The notes under the pieces: generated by a model
Told to the model about the DNA's origin: nothing
The model's input: only the letters and a program-made list of their open reading frames with translations
Database searches by the model: none
NCBI GenBank assembly: GCA_021203205.1
Contig: JAJQBQ010000011.1
Coordinates: 47,683 to 111,682 of the forward strand
Length of the DNA: 64,000 nucleotides
Origin: Lachnospiraceae bacterium
GTDB lineage: Bacteria > Bacillota > Clostridia > Lachnospirales > Lachnospiraceae
Direction: 5' to 3'
Shown here: positions 26,753 to 35,325 of the stretch, one piece after another
Layout: each line of letters opens with the position of its first letter
Position numbering within the stretch: position 1 is the first letter of the stretch
Made by a program: the position numbers and the translations under genes

Positions 26753-28095
26753 CTTCTCCCTCCTTTCCGGCTGTTATCCGTGTCGGACGCTCCGGCGGCT
26801 GTGCCGTCACTTTCTTCGCCGCCATAGTCGCCGAACGCGCTCTCTTTCCCGTCCGCGAAAATGTCCTCCGATCCGGACGCTCCGCCATATGTTCCGGTGC
26901 CGGACACATCCGTATCCCGGCTGTCACCGTCCGCCGCGGTATCGTACGCATCATCGCCTTCCGCGCCGTCCGGATTATCACCGTCCACGGATTCCGCCGC
27001 ACCGTCCGCGGCATCATCCACGGATTCGAAATCGTCATATGCGTCAATATCGTCCTTCGCAGCTTTCCTGCGACCCTGCTTCTTCCTGCGGCGATCCCGC
27101 TCCTTCTGCTCCATCTCCTCCTCGATCTCGATCTCCATCTGATCGGTCAGCTGCAGGAAGACCTCCTCGAGGCTCGCCTTCTTCTGGCCCATCGCGAGGA
27201 TCGGGCAGCCGGTCCGCGCCAGCACGCGGAAGATTTCATCGCGGATATCGTGCGGATTCGTCTCGTCGCTCACCGCGCCAAAGCCCCTGTCGTCCAGCGT
27301 GATCGTCACATCCACGCCGTTGTCCTCCGCCGAAGGCTCAAACCGCTTGTCGCCCGGCAGATGCTCCAGTGCGTGCACCACCTGCGAATACTTGCCGCGC
27401 ACCGTGTAGGTGAGCGTGTGGGAGCCGCTCATGCCCGCCACGAGGTTTTCCTTCTCGTCATCCGCCACGAGCCTGCCGTGGGAGATGATAATGATATGAT
27501 CGCACACCTGGTTTACTTCCGTCAGAATGTGCGAACTCAAAATAACCGTGTGATCTTCCCCGAGCTTGCGGATCAGCTGCCGGATCTCGATCATCTGCTT
27601 CGGATCCAGGCCCACCGTAGGCTCATCCAAAATCACGACCTGAGGATTTCCCAGAAGCGCCTGCGCGATGCCGACACGCTGTCTGTAACCTTTCGACAGG
27701 TTGCGGATCAGACGGCCGCTCACGCCCTCGATGCCCGTCTTCGCCATGGCATCCTCAATCTGCGCCGACAGTTCCTTCTTTTTCACGCCCTTGGCCTGCC
27801 CGACAAACTTCAGGTATTCCGCCGGTGTCATGTCAAGATACAGCGGCGGCATCTCCGGCAGGTAGCCGATGAGCTTTTTCGCGGCAGCCGGTTCCTCGTA
27901 AATATCATGCCCGTCGATCGTGACCGAGCCCTCGGTCGCGGACAGGCATCCGGTTATGATGTTCATCGTCGTCGATTTTCCCGCACCGTTCGGCCCGAGG
28001 AACCCGTAAATCTTCCCCGGTTCTACCTTAAAGTTCAGGTCAGATACGGCTTCGATGTTTCCATATCTTTTTGTGAGATGTTTTACCTCAATCAC
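26749..28095 (-). CDS. ABC transporter ATP-binding protein with long acidic C-terminal tail
   Basis: Residues 1-310 form a normal ABC ATPase. Walker A GPNGAGKST is at 35-43, the signature LSKGYRQRVGIAQAL near 135-150, Walker B VVILDEPTVGLD next to it, and the H-loop LSSHIL follows. After the ATPase come a Lys/Arg-rich segment (KERDRRRKKQGRRKAAK) and about 100 residues of low-complexity D, G, S, A and T. This tail is not part of the family. Translation starts at a GTG with GGAGG nine bases upstream. First gene of the four-gene Gld-like operon. Confidence 0.92.
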   Translation of the reverse strand: MIEVKHLTKRYGNIEAVSDLNFKVEPGKIYGFLGPNGAGKSTTMNIITGCLSATEGSVTIDGHDIYEEPAAAKKLIGYLPEMPPLYLDMTPAEYLKFVGQAKGVKKKELSAQIEDAMAKTGIEGVSGRLIRNLSKGYRQRVGIAQALLGNPQVVILDEPTVGLDPKQMIEIRQLIRKLGEDHTVILSSHILTEVNQVCDHIIIISHGRLVADDEKENLVAGMSGSHTLTYTVRGKYSQVVHALEHLPGDKRFEPSAEDNGVDVTITLDDRGFGAVSDETNPHDIRDEIFRVLARTGCPILAMGQKKASLEEVFLQLTDQMEIEIEEEMEQKERDRRRKKQGRRKAAKDDIDAYDDFESVDDAADGAAESVDGDNPDGAEGDDAYDTAADGDSRDTDVSGTGTYGGASGSEDIFADGKESAFGDYGGEESDGTAAGASDTDNSRKGGRR

Positions 28096-28659
28096 CTGGT
28101 CAATCCTCCATTCCTGCTTAAGAAAGTCTGTCAGACGGCCGCCATGATTCGTGCTTTCGCGTGAAGCGTTTACACGCCCTCGTCATCGTCCCGGATTTGG
28201 AAGTCGGCATGATTCAAAGGCTCGTGCGAAGCTTCTGCTCTTCGCGCAGAAAAATGGCCGGATATTCGACGGACAGCTTTCAGTTTAAGGTGATGCCCGC
28301 ATGGCAGGCAGCAAATACGGTCAGATGTCCGGCTTCGCCCGCCCGCAGGGAAAAGAAAAAAGACCTGCGAGACCATCTCAAGCGGAAACCGGACATTTAA
28401 ACATATTGCGCATTTCCTGAATGCAACAACTTATTAAAGTTTATCGAAAAACGCTGAATATATTATGATTGAAATGTGAAAACTTGTGGGGTTGTTTCAG
28501 CTTTCTGTTGAGGTTGCACACATTGCACAAAATAACGCGCCGGATCACGCATTGTCGTCCGGCGCGTGTATTTTTCGCCTCACATGAAACCCGATTTGTG
28601 CGGATATTTTCATGTTTTGCGCAATATTTCAGATTTCATGTGAGGATTACTCTGTTATC
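28096..28659. other. Intergenic region upstream of the ABC operon
   Basis: No credible gene. Frames at 28161-28400 (+) and 28170-28376 (-) overlap each other, lack good ribosome binding sites and show no family features. The terminator of the next gene lies at 28536-28575. The A+T-rich part near 28400-28500 could hold the ABC operon promoter, but I cannot point to a clear one. Confidence 0.45.
28536..28575 (-). terminator. Terminator of the TasA-like gene
   Basis: Perfect ten-base arms ACGCGCCGGA and TCCGGCGCGT with a 13-base loop, followed by TTATTTTGTG on the minus strand, 85 bp past the stop. A TATTTTTC tract on the plus side suggests it could act in both directions. Confidence 0.75.
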
Positions 28660-30267
28660 TTATTCGGCTGCCGCAAGGAGCTTTGATACCGTGGTCATCG
28701 TTGTTCCGGTATTTACGCTTTCCGGGATGGATGTTCCGTTGATGCTGATCGCATCATCGTAACTTTCACCATTGTACGTCAGCACGGTCCATGCTGTTTT
28801 CGCGCCGGTCAGAGTTGTCTTATAATCTCCGGCGCCATTGTACTGTGCCGCATAAAGCTGCGGAGCCACATCCGTGTGGGAAGCAACCGTCAGGGTGACA
28901 CCGTCCAATGTCACTGTTGTGTCATATTTGTAGGCATTCGAGGAACTGTTGCCAACCACGAGTGCCGCCACCGGCAATTCATTTCCGGATTTCCATCCGT
29001 AGGTCGTCAGGTATGTGGTATTCGTCGCCGCCTGAGTATCATCATCCAGGAATTTTCCGGTCGTCGTAATGACGGAGTTCGTCACCGTCGCCGTTCCGCC
29101 GCGCACGAACATGCCCTGGCGGTCGCCGGTGATCACGCTGTTCTCGACTGTAACCGTGCTGGCTGTGTTGATGTAGACACCGGTGTTATCCCCACTGTCA
29201 GAACTTGTGGTAATCACCGAATCTATGATAGTGATGTCGACGCCATTGTTATCGTCGGAAGCCGCGTTTGTACCGACACCGTACACGGTAGCCGTGACCG
29301 TGGAACTGTCGATTGTCACGGATGTGGCATTTCCGTTCGGAAATACACCGTAAGCATTGGCCGTCAGGGTCGTATCCGTCAGCGTAACCGAGCCGCCGTC
29401 GTATACATAGATAGCCGCGCCAGCCGCTTCGGAAGTAATGTCACCATTTGTTATGGTAAGGGATTCTCCGTCGGCGATCGCCAGTTCACTTGTTATGGTA
29501 AGTTCATAGCCGTTCAGATTTATCTCGCTGTCGGCTCCAATGTAGCTGCTCAGCGTCGTTCCGGAAATCTCGGCGTTCTCTCCGAGGGTGATCACCGTGC
29601 CTTCCGACAACGCAGTAAGTACTTCCGTACTGGTTAACGCTGTCCCGGCAGTTGTCACAACAATCGTGTTATAGGCAGCCGCCGCGTCCGCGAAAGGCTC
29701 CTTCTGCGTAACCTTCGCGGAGAAGGAAAGCGTCAGGTCGGTCAAAAGTTCTCCGTAAGCATCATACATGTCCTCGTTTTCGAGATCCGCCGAATAGGAC
29801 ACGGTATTGTTCTTAAGCACCTGCAGTGTCACTGAGGTGTCGGCATCCATCGCGGACACTTCCTGATAATATACAAGGGATTCCGGAGTTGTCGTCAGGG
29901 CTGCAATATCATCCGCAGTTGCTTCGACCAGCTGACCGCTGTCATCCAGATACCCCAGCAGAATCCACCCGTCCGCAATCTCATACTCGACGAGCCCCTG
30001 CGTCTTGTCCGTTACCGTTACATAAACATAGGCGTCCACCGTCGCAGTGACTGTGACCTCCGGATCCTTTGTATCGGATGTGCCCGGGACGATCTCGTAC
30101 TCATCTCCCGAGTCCTCATCAATATCTACATCTACAAAGTTGACATTGAACGTGTTCACCACAGGTTCTTCTGTCTCGTCCGTCAGATATGCGAACGTTC
30201 CGCCGAGCAGCATTACCGCTGCAAGGGCGACCGCTGTTGCCGATGCTGCCACATTACGTTTCTTCAT
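28660..30267 (-). CDS. SipW-type signal peptide protein (TasA/CalY-like) with beta-helix repeat region
   Basis: The N-terminus carries the SipW-dependent signal motif: basic start, hydrophobic core, then GGTFAYLTD followed by VVNTFNV. Residues about 30-205 resemble TasA/camelysin-type matrix proteins (NDPEV.V.ATVDAYVYVTVTD-like pattern, KVTQKEPF). Residues about 210-480 hold short beta-strand repeats (TVENSVITGDRQGMFV, TATVTNSVITTTG), typical of a right-handed beta-helix. The protein is therefore a fusion of a fibre-like head with a beta-helix. AAAGGAG is seven bases upstream of the ATG. It is just downstream of a second SipW-type protein; the signal peptidase SipW itself is not in the window. 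Confidence 0.78.
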   Translation of the reverse strand: MKKRNVAASATAVALAAVMLLGGTFAYLTDETEEPVVNTFNVNFVDVDIDEDSGDEYEIVPGTSDTKDPEVTVTATVDAYVYVTVTDKTQGLVEYEIADGWILLGYLDDSGQLVEATADDIAALTTTPESLVYYQEVSAMDADTSVTLQVLKNNTVSYSADLENEDMYDAYGELLTDLTLSFSAKVTQKEPFADAAAAYNTIVVTTAGTALTSTEVLTALSEGTVITLGENAEISGTTLSSYIGADSEINLNGYELTITSELAIADGESLTITNGDITSEAAGAAIYVYDGGSVTLTDTTLTANAYGVFPNGNATSVTIDSSTVTATVYGVGTNAASDDNNGVDITIIDSVITTSSDSGDNTGVYINTASTVTVENSVITGDRQGMFVRGGTATVTNSVITTTGKFLDDDTQAATNTTYLTTYGWKSGNELPVAALVVGNSSSNAYKYDTTVTLDGVTLTVASHTDVAPQLYAAQYNGAGDYKTTLTGAKTAWTVLTYNGESYDDAISINGTSIPESVNTGTTMTTVSKLLAAAE

Positions 30268-30360
30268 GTTTTGTCTCCTTTCACAAGGTAATAGTTTCCG
30301 CGGATTGACTTAAAAATCTGACGAATATGTCAAAGGCTGTTACCGGTTAGTTCCGCACTT

Positions 30361-30387
30361 CGGAAGTTCATGCGAAACATGAACTTC
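30361..30387 (-). repeat. Hairpin between the two SipW-type genes
   Basis: Perfect ten-base arms GAAGTTCATG and CATGAACTTC enclose five bases, about 25 bp after the upstream gene. No T tract follows on the minus strand, so the two genes may still be co-transcribed. Confidence 0.6.
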
Positions 30388-30411
30388 TGTTCCCTTAAGT
30401 CCTGTCAAACC

Positions 30412-31194
30412 TTATTTGTCAATCCGTATTTTCTCTGTTTTCGGTGTCAATCTGTCTTGTCTGTTTTCCCGATCTCTTGCCCGCAGCAGCAGGATTGCGG
30501 CAAGACTCACAAGTGCTGCCATCAGGTAAAATGCCATATGCGACTCATCTCCTGTCGGTTCCGCCTCATCCTGATTTCGCCGCTCAGAGGTCGTGATGAC
30601 ATCCCCCGTCGGTTCTTCCGCTTCGCCGGACGTGGACGATTCCTCCGTCTGCTTTGCGGTTGTTTCCTCCGTGCTTCCTGTCCCGGTCGGAGATTCTGTT
30701 GAAGTATCCGCCCCGGTCGACGGCTCTGTCTCCGCAGGTGTCTCTGTCTCCGTCGGCGCCTCCGTTTCCGCAGGTGTCTCCGTCTCGGTCGGGGTTTCCG
30801 TCTCGGTCGGAGTTTCGATTTCCGTCGGTGTCTCCGTCTCGGTCGGAGTTTCGGTTTCCGTCGGGGTCTCCGTCTCCGTCGGGGTCTCCGTCTCCGTCGG
30901 GGTTTCTGGCTCGGTCGGGGTTTCCGTTTCCGCCGGCGTCTCCGTCTCGGTAGTCTCCTCCGCATCCGTCGGCGTTTCCGTTTCCTGTTCCGATGTCTCC
31001 CATACAAAGTGATTTACTATGGTGTCGCTTTCCGCAGACAGCCACGCAAGTGTCGGGCGGATGGTCGTTGTCAGGAGCAGAGCCACCATCAGACAAATCA
31101 GCCGAATTTTCCGATTGTTCTTTCGTCTCCGTGTTTTTTTCATTCTGATTCCCACCGCCTCCTGTTCCGCAGATTCAGAAAAATTCTGATCCAT
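30412..31194 (-). CDS. Wall- or membrane-anchored protein with SipW-like signal and Thr/Pro/Glu repeat stalk
   Basis: A basic N-terminus and hydrophobic segment end in TLAWLSAESDTIVNHF, close to the SipW-type motif of the neighbour. About 100 residues of ETPTET repeats follow, an extended stalk. The C-terminus has AEPTGDES, a membrane helix and a basic tail, resembling sortase-sorted proteins although a full LPXTG is not present. The repeat stalk makes a long false frame in both other orientations. The start is uncertain: the ATG at 31194 has AGGAG only three bases away, and an ATG at 31143 (MKKTRRRKNN) would give a more usual signal peptide. It is upstream of the TasA-like gene and probably in the same unit. 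Confidence 0.72.
   Translation of the reverse strand: MDQNFSESAEQEAVGIRMKKTRRRKNNRKIRLICLMVALLLTTTIRPTLAWLSAESDTIVNHFVWETSEQETETPTDAEETTETETPAETETPTEPETPTETETPTETETPTETETPTETETPTEIETPTETETPTETETPAETEAPTETETPAETEPSTGADTSTESPTGTGSTEETTAKQTEESSTSGEAEEPTGDVITTSERRNQDEAEPTGDESHMAFYLMAALVSLAAILLLRARDRENRQDRLTPKTEKIRIDK
30715..30975 (-). repeat. 18-bp repeat array encoding ETPTET units
   Basis: Imperfect 18-bp units (on the plus strand of the form GTCTCCGTCTCGGTCGGG) are repeated about 14 times and encode a six-residue ETPTET pattern. All changes are in steps of three bases, so the frame is kept. Confidence 0.8.
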
Positions 31195-32415
31195 CCTCTC
31201 CTGCGCTTCCCCTTAGTAACCGGCGCTGCAGCCTCGGGCTTTCAGCCTGCAGTTTGAAAGAAATTTCCTTTCCCGGCATATCACTCCAGTAATACTTTCG
31301 TTTCTTTCCGCTGTCGTCTCGGAAAAATCCATTTCGTTTCGTTTGTTACGTCGGGGATCGTGCCTGTTCACCGTCATATTGACGGCCTTTTCACTCATGA
31401 TGGTTCACGTTCTTTTTCATCATGATGATTTTGCGTTCTCTTCAACAATAACGCTTTATGATGAACCTGGTAATAAACTCCCGGAGAATAAAAGCAGATC
31501 AAATATTCAGGTAATGAATATTACGGCGTGGGGGACCCCGGTTCCGGAAAATTGGAAACCGCCAGTCCGCTGCCAGGAAACCGCGAATTCGGAATGACGG
31601 AAACCGCCCTTCCGATTTTCCGGCTTATTCACCCGACCGCTTGACAGGATTTGATAATAAATTCAAAAACTGCCATGCCAATCTCACGCGCTTTTGATTC
31701 TCTCCTGATTCTCTCCTTGCCATATCGGCCGGCATCGCCCCCTCTCTGATGGACAGATGAAGAATTCTGTCCGGTTTTCCGGTATGACAGTCTGGACTTT
31801 CTCGTATAAAAGAATTGTTTATAAATATAGGCTTTCAGTTGCTTGGATGTTAAATGAATGGATTTTTCATATTCGATGGCTGGACGTTAGATAATTATGC
31901 ACTGAATGCCCATGCATTTAGCAACCAGATGGCATATGGATTAATATTATAAAAAATAATATATATGAGAGCAGGATCGTTCTCCATGTTTTAACAGGAC
32001 GGTCTCTCCTTTATGTGCCATGAATTTGCATTTCTTTGAGATTATGCCCCCTAGGCTGTCCGAAAACTCGCCTTTCAACTCCTTCGGACACAACATGTTG
32101 CGTTTCGTGTTCTTCCGAGACACCACCTGTTGTGAAAACGGGGAGACTGTTTTTAATTTTCGGACAGTCTGCCCCGAAAAGTACAGGTAACCCTGAAATC
32201 AAATCTGGATAAAATTGAAAAAAGATATGAATCCGAATACAGAAATGTAAAAAAAGATTTTGATATAAGCGAAAAAATGATTTATGATCTTGATAAAAAG
32301 CGAAAAAAATGATTGTCTTTGCAAAAAAGATATGGTAGTATGTGGATTATACATATAGATACAGCTTTCAGTTGTCGTTTCAAAACCGGACAGAATTCTT
32401 CTTCTGTCTCTTCTT
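31195..32415. other. 1.2-kb region without a convincing gene
   Basis: No family is recognisable in either strand. The composition falls to strongly A+T-rich after about 31800. A 32-codon frame at 31854-31952 (+) starting MNGFFIFDGWTLDN has only a weak site (GGAT). The end of the region contains a 118-bp inverted-repeat element (32053-32170). The orphan recombinase gene begins just after. Confidence 0.5.
32053..32170. mobile_element. Possible 118-bp MITE-like inverted-repeat element
   Basis: Left end AGGCTGTCCGAAAA (32053-32066) is the inverted complement, with one mismatch, of right end TTTTCGGACAGTCT (32157-32170). TGCCCC occurs on both outer sides (32045-32050 and 32170-32175), resembling a target duplication. 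Inner segments with CACAACATG and CTGTTGTG can also pair. Confidence 0.5.
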
Positions 32416-33252
32416 TTACGAAACAAGCTGCAGACTTTCGAGCGTTTTCACGTGTTCTGCCCCTGTGGATATCAAATAGATTCGCGTAGTCTCCACGCTG
32501 CTGTGTCCCAGCACATCGGCAAGCTTCACGACATCGCACGTTGCGTTGTAAAAGCACCGGGCGAACAGATGGCGCAGGTTATGCGGGTAAACCTTCGTCG
32601 GCTCAACACGGGCGGCCTCACAAAGTGCTTTCATCTCCGCCCAGATCTGCTTTCTGGAGAGCGAGGTACCGTTTCTTGTGATAAAAATCTCCCCGGAAGC
32701 GATTTTCTGCTTTGAGGCGTATTCTTTCAGTTTCCTGCACAGTTTCGCCGGAATCAGAATCGTACGGATTTTCCCTTTCAGCGATATCTCTGTTTTCCCG
32801 GCCTTTGCCGCAGCCACCGTGATGTATTTCAGCTCGCTTACGCGGATGCCCGTAGCGCAGATGGTCTCCATGACCAGCATCAGCCGCTGTTTTCCCAGCC
32901 GTTTTGCGGTTTGAACCAGACGGTCAAACTCATGCCTGGTCAGTTCTCTTTCATCCGGGCGAAAAAGCCGTCGTTGAATTTTCAACATCTTTACCCGGTA
33001 TTCCGCCATATCTTCCATGTCCAGCCACAGGTTGATCGCGGTAAGTACGCCGTTCACCGTCCGCGCTGTGCAGGTTTCCCTCAGATATTCGCGGTATTCC
33101 ATCAACAGTTCCTTGCTGATCTCCCTCTCCGCAAGCCACTCCATCAGCCGCCGCAAAGCAGTGGTATATTTTATGACCGTCGCCTCCGCGCGGTCATTCA
33201 GACGAAGTTTCTGTTCAAAAGCTGCGATGTCATTTTCTGTAATCTGTTTCAT
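32416..33252 (-). CDS. Orphan tyrosine recombinase/integrase
   Basis: The 278-residue protein has an N-terminal SAM-like DNA-binding domain (YTTALRRLMEWLAE) and a C-terminal catalytic domain. Catalytic residues are visible: R in ATGIRVSELK, HNLRHLFA, H in LGHSSVETT and Y in RIYL. It resembles small Firmicute integrases that act on short sites. AGGAGG is seven bases upstream of the ATG. No excisionase, relaxase, tRNA att site or phage gene is nearby, so it may invert or excise a local segment or be left over from a lost element. Confidence 0.87.
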   Translation of the reverse strand: MKQITENDIAAFEQKLRLNDRAEATVIKYTTALRRLMEWLAEREISKELLMEYREYLRETCTARTVNGVLTAINLWLDMEDMAEYRVKMLKIQRRLFRPDERELTRHEFDRLVQTAKRLGKQRLMLVMETICATGIRVSELKYITVAAAKAGKTEISLKGKIRTILIPAKLCRKLKEYASKQKIASGEIFITRNGTSLSRKQIWAEMKALCEAARVEPTKVYPHNLRHLFARCFYNATCDVVKLADVLGHSSVETTRIYLISTGAEHVKTLESLQLVS

Positions 33253-33731
33253 ATCTTCCTCCTGTTATCCGAATATGGTATATTTACCTGAATATTCCGG
33301 GCCATTTTACACTATGGCAGAATTCTGCACAGCAGCATTGCTCGTTTTTCGGCCACCATTATAGCATGTTTTTTTTCGAGTGTCTCTGTCAATTTTTGCC
33401 ACGCAGATTTTTCCGAAGACTTTGTTCCGGCCTCGCAGTTTCCTGCCAACGGACTGACGTGTTTCCGAAATCCCGGAGCAGGGGTTCCCCCATATCGTAA
33501 TAATCACTCGTTCAGAGAAATACAAGAAAGAGCGCTGCTTTACGTTTCCGTAACAACAGCGCTCTTTCTGTGTGAATCCTCTTTATTTTATTTATTTGTT
33601 CATATTCTGCTTCCAAAAGCCTGCCTTGGATCCGCATTATAATCGTTGTCGTTAGATTGTCACCCGTTGTTCAGCAAGATGTCATCATGCATAGCCTCAG
33701 CGGCCTGTCTTCTTCCGGCGCAACCCAAATG
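33253..33731. other. Intergenic region with palindromic terminator
   Basis: No gene was found in these bases. A perfect 13-base stem AGAAAGAGCGCTG/CAGCGCTCTTTCT (33525-33537 and 33557-33569) with internal pairing lies in the middle. It can serve as a terminator in either direction. Confidence 0.6.
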
Positions 33732-34096
33732 TTACCTGTCCCGAGTTGCAAGCTGCCTTTCCAGCTCGGCAATTCTCGCCTGATCTTTTTCTCTTCCTTC
33801 CTGTAGTTCCTTAATCGTATTCTTCTGTTCCTCGATCTGCTCCTGCTGCTCCTCAATCATGTACAGCGTCGTATTCTTATCCATCTCCTGCAATGCTTCC
33901 GTGTAATACCCCATAATGTCCTCCAGATTCTCGCAGAGCTTATACACTTCACTGTAAAGTTCCCGGAAATAGGGATACTTCTGAATCAGCTTCTCTATGA
34001 TCTCCGGTTCGTCCTCGCACAGGAAGGTAAGCCATGCGTCAAATTCATTTCCTATGCCTTTATTTTGCAGAATTGCCCGGAAATTGTCAAGCGGAA
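33732..34096 (-). pseudogene. 5'-truncated Rpn family nuclease gene
   Basis: The C-terminal third of the Rpn family protein encoded by the intact copy next door is preserved (LDNFRAILQNKGIGNEF onward, KYPYFRELYSEVYKL, coiled-coil tail). The shared sequence stops at 34096, after AAGCGGAA. The catalytic domain is missing. It has a shorter coiled-coil tail than the intact copy and ends ERQLATRDR. Confidence 0.88.
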
Positions 34097-34227
34097 GTAT
34101 GCAACGAAGACTCTGCATGAAAGCCCAACACAATCTCGTCTTTCATATAGAGTCCACAATGCAGTAACTCCTTCTTCACAATCGAATATCTGCAAATATC
34201 CATACTTCGGAATTTTTTACCAGAGTT

Positions 34228-35325
34228 CTATTTGCCCAGAGCTGCAAGCTGTTTTTCCAGCTCGGCAATTCTAGCATCCTTCTGGCCAAGTTCGGCATCT
34301 TTACGAACCAATTCCGCCTTGAACTCTAGCTGGTCTTTTTCTCTTCCCACCTGTAATTCTTTAATCGTACTCTCCTGCTTCTCGTTCTGTTTTATTTCTT
34401 TCTCAATCTGATCCTGTAGCTCCTCAATTCGCTCCTGCTGCTCCTCAATCATGTACAATGTCGTATTCTTATCCATCTCCTGCAATGCTTCCGTGTAATA
34501 CCCCATAATGTCCTCCAGATTCTCGCAGAGCTTATACACTTCACTGTAAAGTTCCCGGAAATAGGGATACTTCTGAATCAGCTTCTCTATGATCTCCGGT
34601 TCGTCCTCGCACAGGAAGGTAAGCCATGCGTCAAATTCATTTCCTATGCCTTTATTTTGCAGAATTGCCCGGAAATTGTCAAGCGGAATATAGATAAATT
34701 CCTGCGGCATGTGAATCTTCAGATCCGTGTCAAAAGTGACGCGGCCGCGGTGGATGTAGTGATCCGGCATGTCTTTCAGTTCCTGCGGACTCTTCTCGAA
34801 CAAAACTATGGTGTATACATCCTTTATCTGCATATAGGAAAATTTCTTATTCGCAGCCTGCAAGCCTGTTTTCACGCGCTGATACTGCCGCAGAAGCAGA
34901 TCCGCAGAATAACAGCTGGTTCTCTGCCCTGGAAATGCATAGCCAATCTTCTGCATCTCCACATTCGCGATGCTCCCGTCTTCCAGTTCCACCACGATGT
35001 CCATGATCAGAAGCGAGGATTCCGCCGTCATACGGCTTTCGTTCGGTAATACCTGGACTATTTTTACTTTCTTCTTGAGTACCGCAGACAGGAATCTCTC
35101 CAGCCGTTCCGGATTTTCCGTGGGGTTCATGATCTTCTTAAAGAACGCGTCATACAGGATCTTACAGCCTTTCACCCCGGTGCAAAAGTTCAGGAACTCG
35201 TTCTGTTGCTCCTTCTCCCAGCTTTTAAAAATGGTGTCCAGACGCGGATCTCCTCCGATTTCCGTCAGAATTTCCGCTTTGGTGCGCAGCACCGGAAAAT
35301 ACTGTTTCAGGTTTGATTTTTTCAT
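34228..35325 (-). CDS. Rpn family recombination-promoting nuclease/putative transposase, copy 1
   Basis: Rpn proteins have a PD-(D/E)XK nuclease fold; RpnA-type proteins promote RecA-independent recombination in E. coli. Here the catalytic motif is LIMDIVVELEDGSIANVEMQK, giving D and E-x-Q. The preceding residues (FKSWEKEQQNEFLNFCTG, DAFFKKIMNPTENPE) match the PDDEXK_2 family. The C-terminal 80 residues are a long coiled coil with E, K and Q. AGAGGAG is seven bases upstream of the ATG. The near-identical copy at 62924 shares a 347-bp block with no mismatch. A 5'-truncated third copy lies just downstream. The length of 365 residues exceeds copy 2 only by the coiled coil. Confidence 0.9.
   Translation of the reverse strand: MKKSNLKQYFPVLRTKAEILTEIGGDPRLDTIFKSWEKEQQNEFLNFCTGVKGCKILYDAFFKKIMNPTENPERLERFLSAVLKKKVKIVQVLPNESRMTAESSLLIMDIVVELEDGSIANVEMQKIGYAFPGQRTSCYSADLLLRQYQRVKTGLQAANKKFSYMQIKDVYTIVLFEKSPQELKDMPDHYIHRGRVTFDTDLKIHMPQEFIYIPLDNFRAILQNKGIGNEFDAWLTFLCEDEPEIIEKLIQKYPYFRELYSEVYKLCENLEDIMGYYTEALQEMDKNTTLYMIEEQQERIEELQDQIEKEIKQNEKQESTIKELQVGREKDQLEFKAELVRKDAELGQKDARIAELEKQLAALGK

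Noticed and set aside
28161..28400. 79-codon plus-strand frame upstream of the ABC operon
   Set aside because: No family features and a competing minus-strand frame; the most likely role of the region is regulatory.
30522..31096. Long arginine- or glycine/aspartate-rich frames over the ETPTET gene, on both strands
   Set aside because: They arise because the 18-bp repeat is stop-free in several frames. They lack ribosome binding sites and signal or domain features.
31343..31597. 84-codon plus-strand frame with a hydrophobic start
   Set aside because: No ribosome binding site, ends in proline-poor random sequence, and the neighbouring bases show no promoter.
31854..31952. 32-codon plus-strand frame starting MNGFFIFDG
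   Set aside because: Considered as a small peptide like the candidate toxin, but it has only a weak GGAT site, no clear hydrophobic helix with charged tail and no convergent terminator and repeat pair.
32011..32202. 63-codon minus-strand frame across the inverted-repeat element
   Set aside because: The frame lies almost entirely inside the candidate MITE and starts without a ribosome binding site.
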